DNA of 10,993 nucleotides from Flavobacteriaceae bacterium (lineage in GTDB: Bacteria > Bacteroidota > Bacteroidia > Flavobacteriales > Flavobacteriaceae): positions 1-10,993 of the forward strand of contig JABHGH010000069.1 in the NCBI GenBank assembly GCA_018672145.1, written 5' to 3'. Below are positions 1-5,978 of the stretch, piece by piece; the stretch's first letter is position 1, and every line of letters begins with the position of its first letter. The notes under the pieces are model-generated. The model saw only the letters and a list, made by a program, of their open reading frames with translations, was not told the origin of the DNA and did no database searches. A program made the translations under genes and the position numbers.

Positions 1-1375
1 AAAACAGTTCGGCGGAGGGCGTGCCGGTGAGAGCGCATCTTTTGGAATCACAGAACGTTTGGTTGAGCGCGGTTTTGATTCAGGCAGAATGAAGACAGGA
101 ACCCCCCCTAGAGTAGACGGCCGTTCATTAGACTACGCAAAAATGACAGAGCAACCAGGCGATTCTGATCCAAGCACTTTTTCATTTTTACCATCAACGA
201 AACGACTCTTGAACCAACGCTCGTGTCACATGACGTACACAAACCCAACCGTGCACGAGTATTTAAAAGAAGGTTTTGACCGATCCCCAATGTTTAATGG
301 TAGAATCAAAAGTATTGGACCACGCTACTGCCCCTCTGTCGAAGATAAAATTAACCGCTTTGCCGACAAGGATCGCCACCAAATATTTGTAGAACCCGAA
401 GGATGGAATACCGTAGAGGTTTATGTAAATGGCTTTTCAACCTCACTACCAGAAGACATACAGTATCGCGCATTGTGTGCAGTTCCCGGTTTCGAACAAG
501 TCAAATTTTTTAGACCAGGATACGCTATAGAATATGATTACTTCCCACCTACTCAACTAAAACATAGTCTAGAAACCAAACCCATAGCGGGTTTGTTTTT
601 TGCAGGCCAAATTAACGGCACAACGGGCTATGAAGAAGCAGCGGCACAAGGCCTAATGGCAGGGATTAATGCACACCTGTATCATCAAAACAAAGACCCC
701 TTTTCCTTACGCAGAGACCAGGCATACATAGGAGTTTTAATTGACGATTTGATTACCAAAGGCACAGACGAACCATATCGAATGTTTACATCTCGTGCTG
801 AGTATAGAACGCTTTTGAGACAGGACAATGCGGACACGCGTTTAACGCCCCTATCTCATAACTTAGGCCTTGCTACTGACGAACGTCTACGTATAATGGA
901 ACAGAGCCAATCAGAAGCAGAACAACTGGTTTCTTTTTTCAAAAAAACGACTGTTCGCCCAGAACAAATCAACCCCACACTGACACAAAAAGGAACGCCA
1001 GAGTTACATCAACCAATGAAACTAGCCAAGGTTTTGTCTCGGCCACAACTACAAATCGAAGATCTTGTCCCTATTGACCCACTGATTTCTCATCTTAGTG
1101 AAAACGACTATTCTCCCACTACTTTAGAGCAAGCAGAAATTCAAATCAAATATGCGGGCTACATTGAAAAAGAGGAGGCGCAAGCTCAAAAATTAGACCG
1201 CCTGGAGTCAATAAAAATACCAAGCGACTTTAACTATCACGACCTCAAGTCAATTTCGACGGAAGCTCGCCAAAAACTAACCGAAATCCAACCAACAACA
1301 TTGTCACAAGCCTCTAGAATCAGCGGTGTTTCGCCCAGCGACATAAGCGTGCTGTTGGTTCACATGGGACGATAG
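1..1375 (+). CDS. mnmG: tRNA uridine-5-carboxymethylaminomethyl modification enzyme MnmG (GidA), 5'-truncated by window edge
   Basis: This FAD-dependent enzyme works with the GTPase MnmE to install the (carboxymethyl)aminomethyl group on C5 of the wobble uridine in a subset of tRNAs in the cytoplasm. The reading frame is open from base 2 to the TAG at 1373-1375, giving 457 residues; the family is about 620 long, so roughly 165 N-terminal residues, including the FAD-binding GxGxxG, lie upstream. Visible family blocks (window numbering): FGGGRAGE at 3-10, GRMKTGTPPRVDGRSLD at 28-44, the two conserved cysteines (Cys75 in RSCHMTYTN, Cys110 in GPRYCPSVEDK), the FAD-contacting GLFFAGQINGTTGYEEAA at 197-214, and DEPYRMFTSRAEYRLL-like residues at 256-272. 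The C-terminal helical domain (about 375-457), which contacts tRNA/MnmE, is intact and ends in the typical SGVSP..I..LL motif. A TTG at 59 is only an internal codon. No defect is seen. Identification is near certain. Confidence 0.98.
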   Translation, partial: KQFGGGRAGESASFGITERLVERGFDSGRMKTGTPPRVDGRSLDYAKMTEQPGDSDPSTFSFLPSTKRLLNQRSCHMTYTNPTVHEYLKEGFDRSPMFNGRIKSIGPRYCPSVEDKINRFADKDRHQIFVEPEGWNTVEVYVNGFSTSLPEDIQYRALCAVPGFEQVKFFRPGYAIEYDYFPPTQLKHSLETKPIAGLFFAGQINGTTGYEEAAAQGLMAGINAHLYHQNKDPFSLRRDQAYIGVLIDDLITKGTDEPYRMFTSRAEYRTLLRQDNADTRLTPLSHNLGLATDERLRIMEQSQSEAEQLVSFFKKTTVRPEQINPTLTQKGTPELHQPMKLAKVLSRPQLQIEDLVPIDPLISHLSENDYSPTTLEQAEIQIKYAGYIEKEEAQAQKLDRLESIKIPSDFNYHDLKSISTEARQKLTEIQPTTLSQASRISGVSPSDISVLLVHMGR

Positions 1376-1389
1376 GTTCCACGTGGAAC
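1376..1389. promoter_or_regulatory. parS-like palindrome (candidate ParB/Spo0J centromere site)
   Basis: GTTCCACGTGGAAC is a perfect 14-bp inverted repeat that starts on the first base after the mnmG stop codon. The known parS core is GTTTCACGTGAAAC, and Bacillus subtilis sites read TGTTCCACGTGAAACA. The left arm therefore matches that exactly and the right arm is its symmetrical partner; only the outermost left base (G instead of T) departs from the 16-bp form. parS sites cluster near oriC, and mnmG (gidA) is a classic origin-proximal gene, which supports the reading. Alternatives are a CACGTG-type site for another dimeric regulator, or chance. ParB binding itself is inferred. Confidence 0.6.
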
Positions 1390-1402
1390 AAATGCAAAAA
1401 CC

Positions 1403-2212
1403 GTGAAGAAAATTGTGTGTATTGATCATTTAGTCACAGGGGAAGAGTTCGCTTTACTCCCACACGACAACTATGCGGCATATGTTACAACTCCTGCCCC
1501 TGCAGACACGAGTAAATACTATGATCACCCTGAATATGTGTCGCACAAAAAGAAAGGGTTTTCGCTCTTTTTCCTGTTGTACTCTTTGCTTCGAAAATTC
1601 AACAACGCATATAAGTTAAACCTTATTAAGCATTGTGTGAGAGGCAAGGGTGTCCTTTTAGATTTTGGAGCTGGAACAGGGTCTTTTGCTTTCGAGGCAA
1701 ACAAAAAAGGATGGGAGGTTTTCGGGTTTGAACCAAACCAAGCGGCACACTCAGCAACGATTGATTATGTCGATGAGTGGAACGTTTCTAGCCAATATGA
1801 TGTGATAACAGCCTGGCATGTGTTAGAGCATTTACACGACCCTAGCTTATTTCTAGAACAGGCTCATGAGGCATTAACATCATTAGGGACTGTTGTTGTT
1901 GCGTTGCCAAACTTTTGTTCATGGGACGCACAAAAGTATGGCGACATGTGGGCAGGTTACGATGTTCCTCGGCATTTGTGGCATTTTTCACCAGACGGAT
2001 TTTCGGATTTGGCCAACGATTGTGGCTTTGTTGTAGAAGCAAAACACCCCCTAAAGTTAGACGCTTATTATGTTTCTTTGCTTTCAGAAAAAAACAAAAA
2101 GTCAAAATGGCCATGGCTTCTCGCTTTTTATGCAGGTTGGCGTTCAAATCACGCCGCAAAGCAGACAAAAAATCACTCATCGGTCATTTATATACTAAAA
2201 AAACAAAAATAA
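1403..2212 (+). CDS. class I SAM-dependent methyltransferase (Methyltransf_23 type), degenerate N-terminal zinc ribbon
   Basis: This 269-residue protein is predicted to transfer a methyl group from S-adenosylmethionine; the substrate cannot be told from sequence. Motif I is LDFGAGTGSF at 86-95, the acidic ribose-binding residue is Glu110 in FGFEPN, the post-motif region is AWHVLEHLHDP at 137-147, and the family block WAGYDVPRHLWHFSP lies at 183-197. Residues 1-50 (ending YYDHPEYVSH) match the lead-in of a Bacteroidota methyltransferase family that usually carries two Cys pairs; here only Cys6 remains and HDNYA stands where CxxCG is expected. The GTG at 1403 is the only usable start after the in-frame mnmG stop (TAG, 1373-1375) that keeps the conserved N-terminus. 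An ATG at 1392 is out of frame and terminates after four codons. The gene follows mnmG by 27 bases on the same strand and may be read with it. It is not RsmG (gidB), which is shorter and has a different motif pattern. Confidence 0.85.
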   Translation: MKKIVCIDHLVTGEEFALLPHDNYAAYVTTPAPADTSKYYDHPEYVSHKKKGFSLFFLLYSLLRKFNNAYKLNLIKHCVRGKGVLLDFGAGTGSFAFEANKKGWEVFGFEPNQAAHSATIDYVDEWNVSSQYDVITAWHVLEHLHDPSLFLEQAHEALTSLGTVVVALPNFCSWDAQKYGDMWAGYDVPRHLWHFSPDGFSDLANDCGFVVEAKHPLKLDAYYVSLLSEKNKKSKWPWLLAFYAGWRSNHAAKQTKNHSSVIYILKKQK

Positions 2213-2302
2213 AGACGTTTTAGGCGCTCAAAACCCTCAAAAGGCCATAGGCGTCATAAAAGCAAAGAAAACGCAAGAGGGGTGGCCTGATGAATTCGCC
2301 TT

Positions 2303-3442
2303 TCAATTAGACAAAACCGGGCTTTTGTGGATATGTCTTGTAAGTTTTAATGATAGATCTGTAAAGATCATTTTTGGATTACCGTTCCGTTCAACATGAG
2401 TGTATGCATCCTCTAACTCTTTGACAATCAGATGAATATTGCCGTTGTGTACATAGGAGGAAAACCTTTTTAAATCAAAATCACCCTTTGGCTTATACCT
2501 TGAAAGGTCATCTAATCCGTACCCGATTAACAATGCTTGTCGGAACAATTCGATGCTAAACACCAAAAACTGCTTTTGGTTTTCGCGCCCACTCTTCGCG
2601 ACATGTTGACTCCACTCCAAGAGTTCAACAACAGCGGATTTATTCCCCCTCGCTTTAAAAGCCATTCGCACCCAACGTACAAACCAATCTTCAAATGGAG
2701 ATTCTTCCTTTTTAAATAAATCAATGGCTTTTGCTACACTACCGTTACTTTCCACAGCCAGTTGTTTGGCATCAGTATCCGAAGCGCCCACACGTACAAG
2801 GGCGTTGCGTATTATTTTTTCGGGCAGTAAGGAAAACTCTGTGATTTGGCATCTAGAGCGAAGGGTTTCCAAAACACGATCCTCATGATTTGTTACAAAA
2901 AGGAGTAATGTTTTTTTGGGCGGTTCTTCCACAATTTTCAAAAGCTTGTTTGCAGCACTTGTGTTAAGCTTATCTGCGCGCCAAACAACAACCCCCTTCC
3001 ACCCCCCCTCATATGAAGTAAGAGATAATTTTTTTGTGATTTCTTCGGACTCTGTAACTCCGATTTGTCCTTGCTTCTTGTCTATACCCAAGTGTTTGTG
3101 CCAGTCAAATAGAGATCCAAACGGATTGGTTTCTAAAAACAAACGCCATTCTTCGAGAAACTGACCAGATGTTGGCTTTGATTTTACTTTGTCGTTGGTT
3201 GCAACAGGAAACACAAAATGCACATCAGGATGGGCCATGCGGTCAAACTTGACATTACAAGCATTCACTTCTGTATTGTTTTCACTACAAAAAACGGCTC
3301 TCATAAAAGCAATAGCAAGCGGCAACAAGCCAACCCCCTCTGGACCAACGAACATTTGGGCGTGTGGAATACGCCCTAAAGAAATACTTTCACGAAGTGC
3401 TTTTATTTGTGATTCATGCCCGTAGATTTGATCAAAGTCCAT
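2303..3442 (-). CDS. holB: DNA polymerase III delta' subunit (clamp loader), zinc module and Walker A lysine missing
   Basis: The delta' subunit belongs to the clamp loader that opens and loads the beta sliding clamp during replication. The protein has 379 residues from the ATG at 3442. The open frame reaches 3523, but those 27 extra residues are hydrophobic and non-conserved, whereas MDFDQIYGHESQIKAL is the expected beginning. HAQMFVGPEGVG (28-38) sits at the Walker A position but has no GKT lysine, as is usual for delta', which does not hydrolyse ATP. The AAA+ core continues with KLNTSAANKLLKIVEEPP at 158-175, and the clamp-loader SRC motif is present as LRSRCQ at 194-199. After Cys52 and Cys62 the sequence goes straight to VKFDRMAHPDVHF; the usual Cys-x2-Cys of the zinc module is absent. 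The C-terminal collar domain covers roughly 210-379. It is transcribed divergently from pgk and ends 91 bases past the methyltransferase gene it converges on. Confidence 0.93.
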   Translation of the reverse strand: MDFDQIYGHESQIKALRESISLGRIPHAQMFVGPEGVGLLPLAIAFMRAVFCSENNTEVNACNVKFDRMAHPDVHFVFPVATNDKVKSKPTSGQFLEEWRLFLETNPFGSLFDWHKHLGIDKKQGQIGVTESEEITKKLSLTSYEGGWKGVVVWRADKLNTSAANKLLKIVEEPPKKTLLLFVTNHEDRVLETLRSRCQITEFSLLPEKIIRNALVRVGASDTDAKQLAVESNGSVAKAIDLFKKEESPFEDWFVRWVRMAFKARGNKSAVVELLEWSQHVAKSGRENQKQFLVFSIELFRQALLIGYGLDDLSRYKPKGDFDLKRFSSYVHNGNIHLIVKELEDAYTHVERNGNPKMIFTDLSLKLTRHIHKSPVLSN

Positions 3443-3445
3443 AAA

Positions 3446-3453
3446 CAAATATA
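3446..3453 (-). promoter_or_regulatory. putative -7 promoter element (TATATTTG) of holB
   Basis: On the minus strand TATATTTG is an exact fit to the Bacteroidota TAnnTTTG -7 element. Only three bases (TTT) separate it from the holB ATG, so transcription would begin at or next to the start codon, giving a leaderless message. I see no clear TTG-type -33 element at the usual distance, which lowers confidence. The position agrees with the M28 start chosen for holB and argues against the longer reading frame. Confidence 0.45.
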
Positions 3454-3512
3454 CACAACACATAATGAAAAAATTAAGGCGAAAAGACAAAAGCGATAGA
3501 GCAATAAAAACG

Positions 3513-3520
3513 TACATTTG
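3513..3520 (+). promoter_or_regulatory. putative -7 promoter element (TACATTTG) of pgk
   Basis: TACATTTG followed by CACCC is a textbook Bacteroidota -7 element (TAnnTTTG). It lies 17 bases before the pgk ATG, which would leave a short untranslated leader of about 10-13 bases. A -33 TTTG box is not evident in the A-rich upstream stretch. It lies in the 95-base divergent gap with holB, about 60 bases from the opposing holB element. Confidence 0.55.
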
Positions 3521-3537
3521 CACCCAAAATTTTACAC

Positions 3538-4725
3538 ATGCAAACGCTCGATAACATTTCCTTTTCTGGTTTAAAAGTGCTGATAAGAGTTGACTTTAAT
3601 GTTCCTCTAAATGCAGAACAAAAAGTAACAGACGACACAAGAATAAAAGCCGCAAAACCAACGATTGATAAAATTTTGGCAGATGGCGGAAGTTGTGTTC
3701 TTATGACGCATTTGGGGCGACCAAAAGGGGTTGATGAAAACCTATCCCTTCGTCATATTGTTCCAATGATCGAAAAAGTTCTTCAGGTAGATGTGCAGTT
3801 TTCAAAGCAAACAATAGGGCCAGAAGTAGAAGCACAAGCCCAAAACCTGAAGCCAGGAGAAGTAATGTTGATTGAAAATTTGCGGTTTTTTGAAGAAGAA
3901 ACAAAAGGAGACAAAAAGTTTGCAGAGTCACTTTCGAAACTTGCAGACTGCTATGTTAACGATGCTTTTGGAACGGCACACCGCGCTCACGCATCAACAA
4001 CAATAGTGGCACAGTTTTTTCCAAACAACAAACATTTTGGATATTTATTATCAAAAGAAATCGATGCCATAGATCGTGTGATGAAGTCTGGCGAAAAGCC
4101 AGTATTGGCTGTTTTAGGAGGCGCAAAGGTTTCCTCCAAAATCACAATTATTGAAAACATTTTAGACAAAGTAGATCACCTAATTATCGGCGGCGGGATG
4201 TCGTTTACGTTTGCTAAAGCAAGAGGCGGACAAATCGGAAACTCGATTTGTGAAGATGACAAGCAAGAATTGGCACTTTCTATACTTGCAACCGCCAAAG
4301 AAAAAGGGGTAGAAATTCATTTACCTCAGGATGTTGTTGCAGGAGATGCATTTTCTAATGACGGAAATCAACAAATTTTTCCTATCGATCAAATACCTGA
4401 TGGTTGGGAAGGGATGGATGCAGGGCCAGAGAGCGTAGCGCATTTTGCGAAAGTTGTGTCCCAATCAAAAACAATTTTATGGAATGGGCCACTAGGTGTT
4501 TTTGAGTTTTCACGTTTTTCAAACGGAACAATTTCACTTGGACAGGCCATTGCGAAGAGCACAGCACAAGGTGCTTTTTCACTTGTAGGAGGCGGCGATT
4601 CTGTTGCCGCGGTGAAACAGTTTGAAATGGAGAATCAGGTGAGCTATGTATCAACAGGTGGTGGAGCAATGCTCGAAAGCTTGGAAGGAAAAACCCTTCC
4701 AGGGATTGCTGCAATCATGGCTTAG
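3538..4725 (+). CDS. pgk: phosphoglycerate kinase
   Basis: This cytosolic glycolytic enzyme transfers the phosphate of 1,3-bisphosphoglycerate to ADP, giving ATP and 3-phosphoglycerate. The 395-residue length is normal and all hallmark blocks are present. The N-terminal substrate domain has RVDFNVPL at 17-24, THLGRPKG at 57-64, ENLRFFEEE at 113-121 and NDAFGTAHRAHAS at 141-153. The hinge and nucleotide domain have LGGAKVSSKI at 193-202 (with the conserved Lys197 and Lys201), IIGGGMSFTF at 216-225, WNGPLGVFE at 315-323, GGGDSVAA at 351-358 and STGGGAMLE at 372-380, ending SLEGKTLPGI. The ATG at 3538 is preceded by AT-rich sequence without a Shine-Dalgarno. The gene is monocistronic or read together with the DUF4837 gene 19 bases downstream; no terminator follows. 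Confidence 0.99.
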   Translation: MQTLDNISFSGLKVLIRVDFNVPLNAEQKVTDDTRIKAAKPTIDKILADGGSCVLMTHLGRPKGVDENLSLRHIVPMIEKVLQVDVQFSKQTIGPEVEAQAQNLKPGEVMLIENLRFFEEETKGDKKFAESLSKLADCYVNDAFGTAHRAHASTTIVAQFFPNNKHFGYLLSKEIDAIDRVMKSGEKPVLAVLGGAKVSSKITIIENILDKVDHLIIGGGMSFTFAKARGGQIGNSICEDDKQELALSILATAKEKGVEIHLPQDVVAGDAFSNDGNQQIFPIDQIPDGWEGMDAGPESVAHFAKVVSQSKTILWNGPLGVFEFSRFSNGTISLGQAIAKSTAQGAFSLVGGGDSVAAVKQFEMENQVSYVSTGGGAMLESLEGKTLPGIAAIMA

Positions 4726-4732
4726 TTTTTGG

Positions 4733-4740
4733 TAACTTTA
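4733..4740 (+). promoter_or_regulatory. weak -7-like element (TAACTTTA) before the DUF4837 lipoprotein gene
   Basis: TAACTTTA differs from TAnnTTTG only in its last base and sits four bases before the ATG at 4745, the same close geometry as the exact elements before holB and the M23 gene. It may be a weak secondary promoter between pgk and the lipoprotein gene, or chance in AT-rich DNA. Confidence 0.25.
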
Positions 4741-4744
4741 TGCC

Positions 4745-5719
4745 ATGATACGCCAACTTTTTTTTGCATTTCTTTTTTTTACATTAATTTCTTGTCAGAA
4801 AAAACAGCGTGAACCGCTTATTCTTCCCTCAAACGGAAACATTAACACCCTGACTGTTGTGACATCAAACGATCTATGGGCCGGAACAATTGGCCAAACC
4901 GTTCGTGATATGTATGCTTACCCCTCAGAGGGACTACCCCAACAAGAACCTCTTTTTGACCTCAAGCAAATACCGCCCGAAATTTTCACCGGTTTTGCGC
5001 GCGCTAGCCGAAGTGTTTTATGGGTAGGGCTCAATGATGAGGTCAACGTACGGATTGACAAAAACTCCTATGCACAACCACAAACAGTGGCTGTGTTTTC
5101 TGCACCAACAAAAACGGCTTTGGTGGAGTCAATAGTGTCTCAATCAGCACAAGTGATAAAAACATTACGTGCTCAAGAGAGAGAAGAGCGTCTACGAAGA
5201 ATCAAAAAATCCACTTTTGACAAACATGGGTTGTCCAAAAAATTTGGAATTTCAATCACAATGCCCTCGGCATATAAAATTTTTAAAGAGGATGAAAACA
5301 CAAGCTGGTTTCAACGAGAAATTCAAAAAGGCCACATCAACATTTTGGTGTATGCGTTATCATATGATGAGTTAATTGTTCGCCAAAAAAACCTAAAAAA
5401 AGTAATTGCACAACACGACTCCATCGGAAAGGCATTTATCCCAGGCCGACTGCCAAACAGCTATTTGATGACAGAGAAGGCATACGAACCGTATTTATAT
5501 TCGACATTTTTTGGTGGCAAACCAGCATTGGAAGTTCGTGGGACTTGGGAAGTGCAGGGCGATTTCATGGCAGGCCCTTTTTTACAATACATAATAAACG
5601 ATAAAGCAAACAACAGAAACCTAATTCTAGAGGGATTTGTTTTTGCACCATCAGCGGCAAAAAGAGACTATGTGTTTGAAGTTGAAACGATACTAAGATC
5701 GTTGGCGGAAAAGAATTAG
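4745..5719 (+). CDS. DUF4837 family lipoprotein
   Basis: A 324-residue protein of unknown function that I match to DUF4837, a family of Bacteroidota lipoproteins. The first 16 residues form a lipoprotein signal peptide (Arg3, then a Phe/Leu-rich core) with lipobox LISC at 14-17, so Cys17 should be lipidated. The following QKKQRE has no acidic cluster of the type that drives surface export in this phylum, so a periplasm-facing lipoprotein is more likely. Recognisable stretches are SNDLWAGTIGQTVRD at 41-55, an Arg/Glu-rich helix at about 138-156, FGISITMPSAYKI at 167-179 and FMAGPFLQYI at 274-283. The mature part is soluble, probably two repeated alpha/beta halves (about 35-165 and 166-320; inference from length and secondary-structure feel only). 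It follows pgk by 19 bases and converges on tatA with one base between stops. No catalytic motif is seen. Confidence 0.85.
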   Translation: MIRQLFFAFLFFTLISCQKKQREPLILPSNGNINTLTVVTSNDLWAGTIGQTVRDMYAYPSEGLPQQEPLFDLKQIPPEIFTGFARASRSVLWVGLNDEVNVRIDKNSYAQPQTVAVFSAPTKTALVESIVSQSAQVIKTLRAQEREERLRRIKKSTFDKHGLSKKFGISITMPSAYKIFKEDENTSWFQREIQKGHINILVYALSYDELIVRQKNLKKVIAQHDSIGKAFIPGRLPNSYLMTEKAYEPYLYSTFFGGKPALEVRGTWEVQGDFMAGPFLQYIINDKANNRNLILEGFVFAPSAAKRDYVFEVETILRSLAEKN

Positions 5720-5720
5720 A

Positions 5721-5897
5721 TTATTTTTTCTCTTCGGGGTCATCCTCTTTAGAAGCGTCCTTAAATTCTTTGATTCCACTTCCAAGCCCACGCATAAGTT
5801 CTGGGATTTTGCGACCTCCAAAAAGGAGAAGGACCAACAAAACAAGAAGAACAATTTGCCAAGGACCAATTGCTAAAGGAAGAAAAAATGCGGGCAT
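5721..5897 (-). CDS. tatA: twin-arginine translocase subunit TatA/TatE, 58 residues
   Basis: The product is the small pore-forming subunit that, with TatC, exports folded proteins carrying twin-arginine signals across the inner membrane. Translation from the ATG at 5897 gives 58 residues: a short N-terminus, a membrane helix at about 9-26 (starting GPWQIVLLV and leading into the LFGG hinge at 25-28), then the amphipathic helix RKIPELMRGLGSGIKEFK at 29-46, and an acidic/lysine tail DASKEDDPEEKK. The FG hinge, the KxPE motif and the Gly/Lys-patterned amphipathic helix are diagnostic. It is at the short end of the family but complete. No tatC is in the window; in Bacteroidota the tat genes are commonly scattered. 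The gene is divergent from the M23 operon and converges on the DUF4837 gene. TatA versus TatB assignment rests on the short tail. Confidence 0.96.
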   Translation of the reverse strand: MPAFFLPLAIGPWQIVLLVLLVLLLFGGRKIPELMRGLGSGIKEFKDASKEDDPEEKK

Positions 5898-5913
5898 ATG
5901 ACTAGATTTTAAA

Positions 5914-5921
5914 CAAATGTA
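5914..5921 (-). promoter_or_regulatory. putative -7 promoter element (TACATTTG) of tatA
   Basis: On the minus strand TACATTTG matches TAnnTTTG exactly and is identical to the element before pgk. It is 16 bases before the tatA ATG, leaving a short leader. A TTTTG lies further upstream, but about 29 bases away rather than the usual 17-23, so the -33 box is uncertain. Confidence 0.5.
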
Positions 5922-5965
5922 CTAAAGTTTTTTCGAACACACAGACCCACCAAAACAGAGTTGGT

Positions 5966-5973
5966 TATATTTG
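5966..5973 (+). promoter_or_regulatory. putative -7 promoter element (TATATTTG) of the M23-GH3-DUF6909-SLBB operon
   Basis: TATATTTG fits TAnnTTTG exactly and lies five bases before the ATG at 5979. Since transcription in this phylum starts a few bases after the element, the first transcribed base would be at or beside the start codon. It is the only obvious promoter for the four-gene run to the right edge of the window. No convincing -33 TTG is visible. Confidence 0.5.
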
Positions 5974-5978
5974 TGCCG

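Noticed and set aside
1376..1389. The palindrome after mnmG as a transcription terminator
   Set aside because: The arms meet with no loop and no T-run follows; the parS-type reading fits better.
1403..2212. RsmG (GidB) 16S rRNA methyltransferase, given its place next to mnmG/gidA
   Set aside because: The length and the motifs (VLEHLHDP, PRHLWHFSP) fit the Methyltransf_23 type, not RsmG.
1842..2223. Two overlapping reading frames of about 100 codons within the methyltransferase gene
   Set aside because: They lie inside a well-matched gene, have low-complexity Lys/Arg-rich translations and show no recognisable motif.
2213..2302. Bidirectional terminator between the convergent methyltransferase and holB genes
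   Set aside because: Only 4-6 base complementary pieces are present, and the better ones are in non-nested order or have loops of about 40 bases; no T-run adjoins them.
3443..3523. Longer holB product starting at 3523
   Set aside because: The added 27 residues are hydrophobic and cover both promoter elements of the divergent gap; family similarity begins at MDFDQIYGH.
4683..4700. Perfect 6-bp hairpin (GGAAGG / CCTTCC) near the end of pgk as a terminator
   Set aside because: It lies inside the coding sequence for the conserved LEGKTLPG end of pgk and has no following T-run, so codon constraint explains it.
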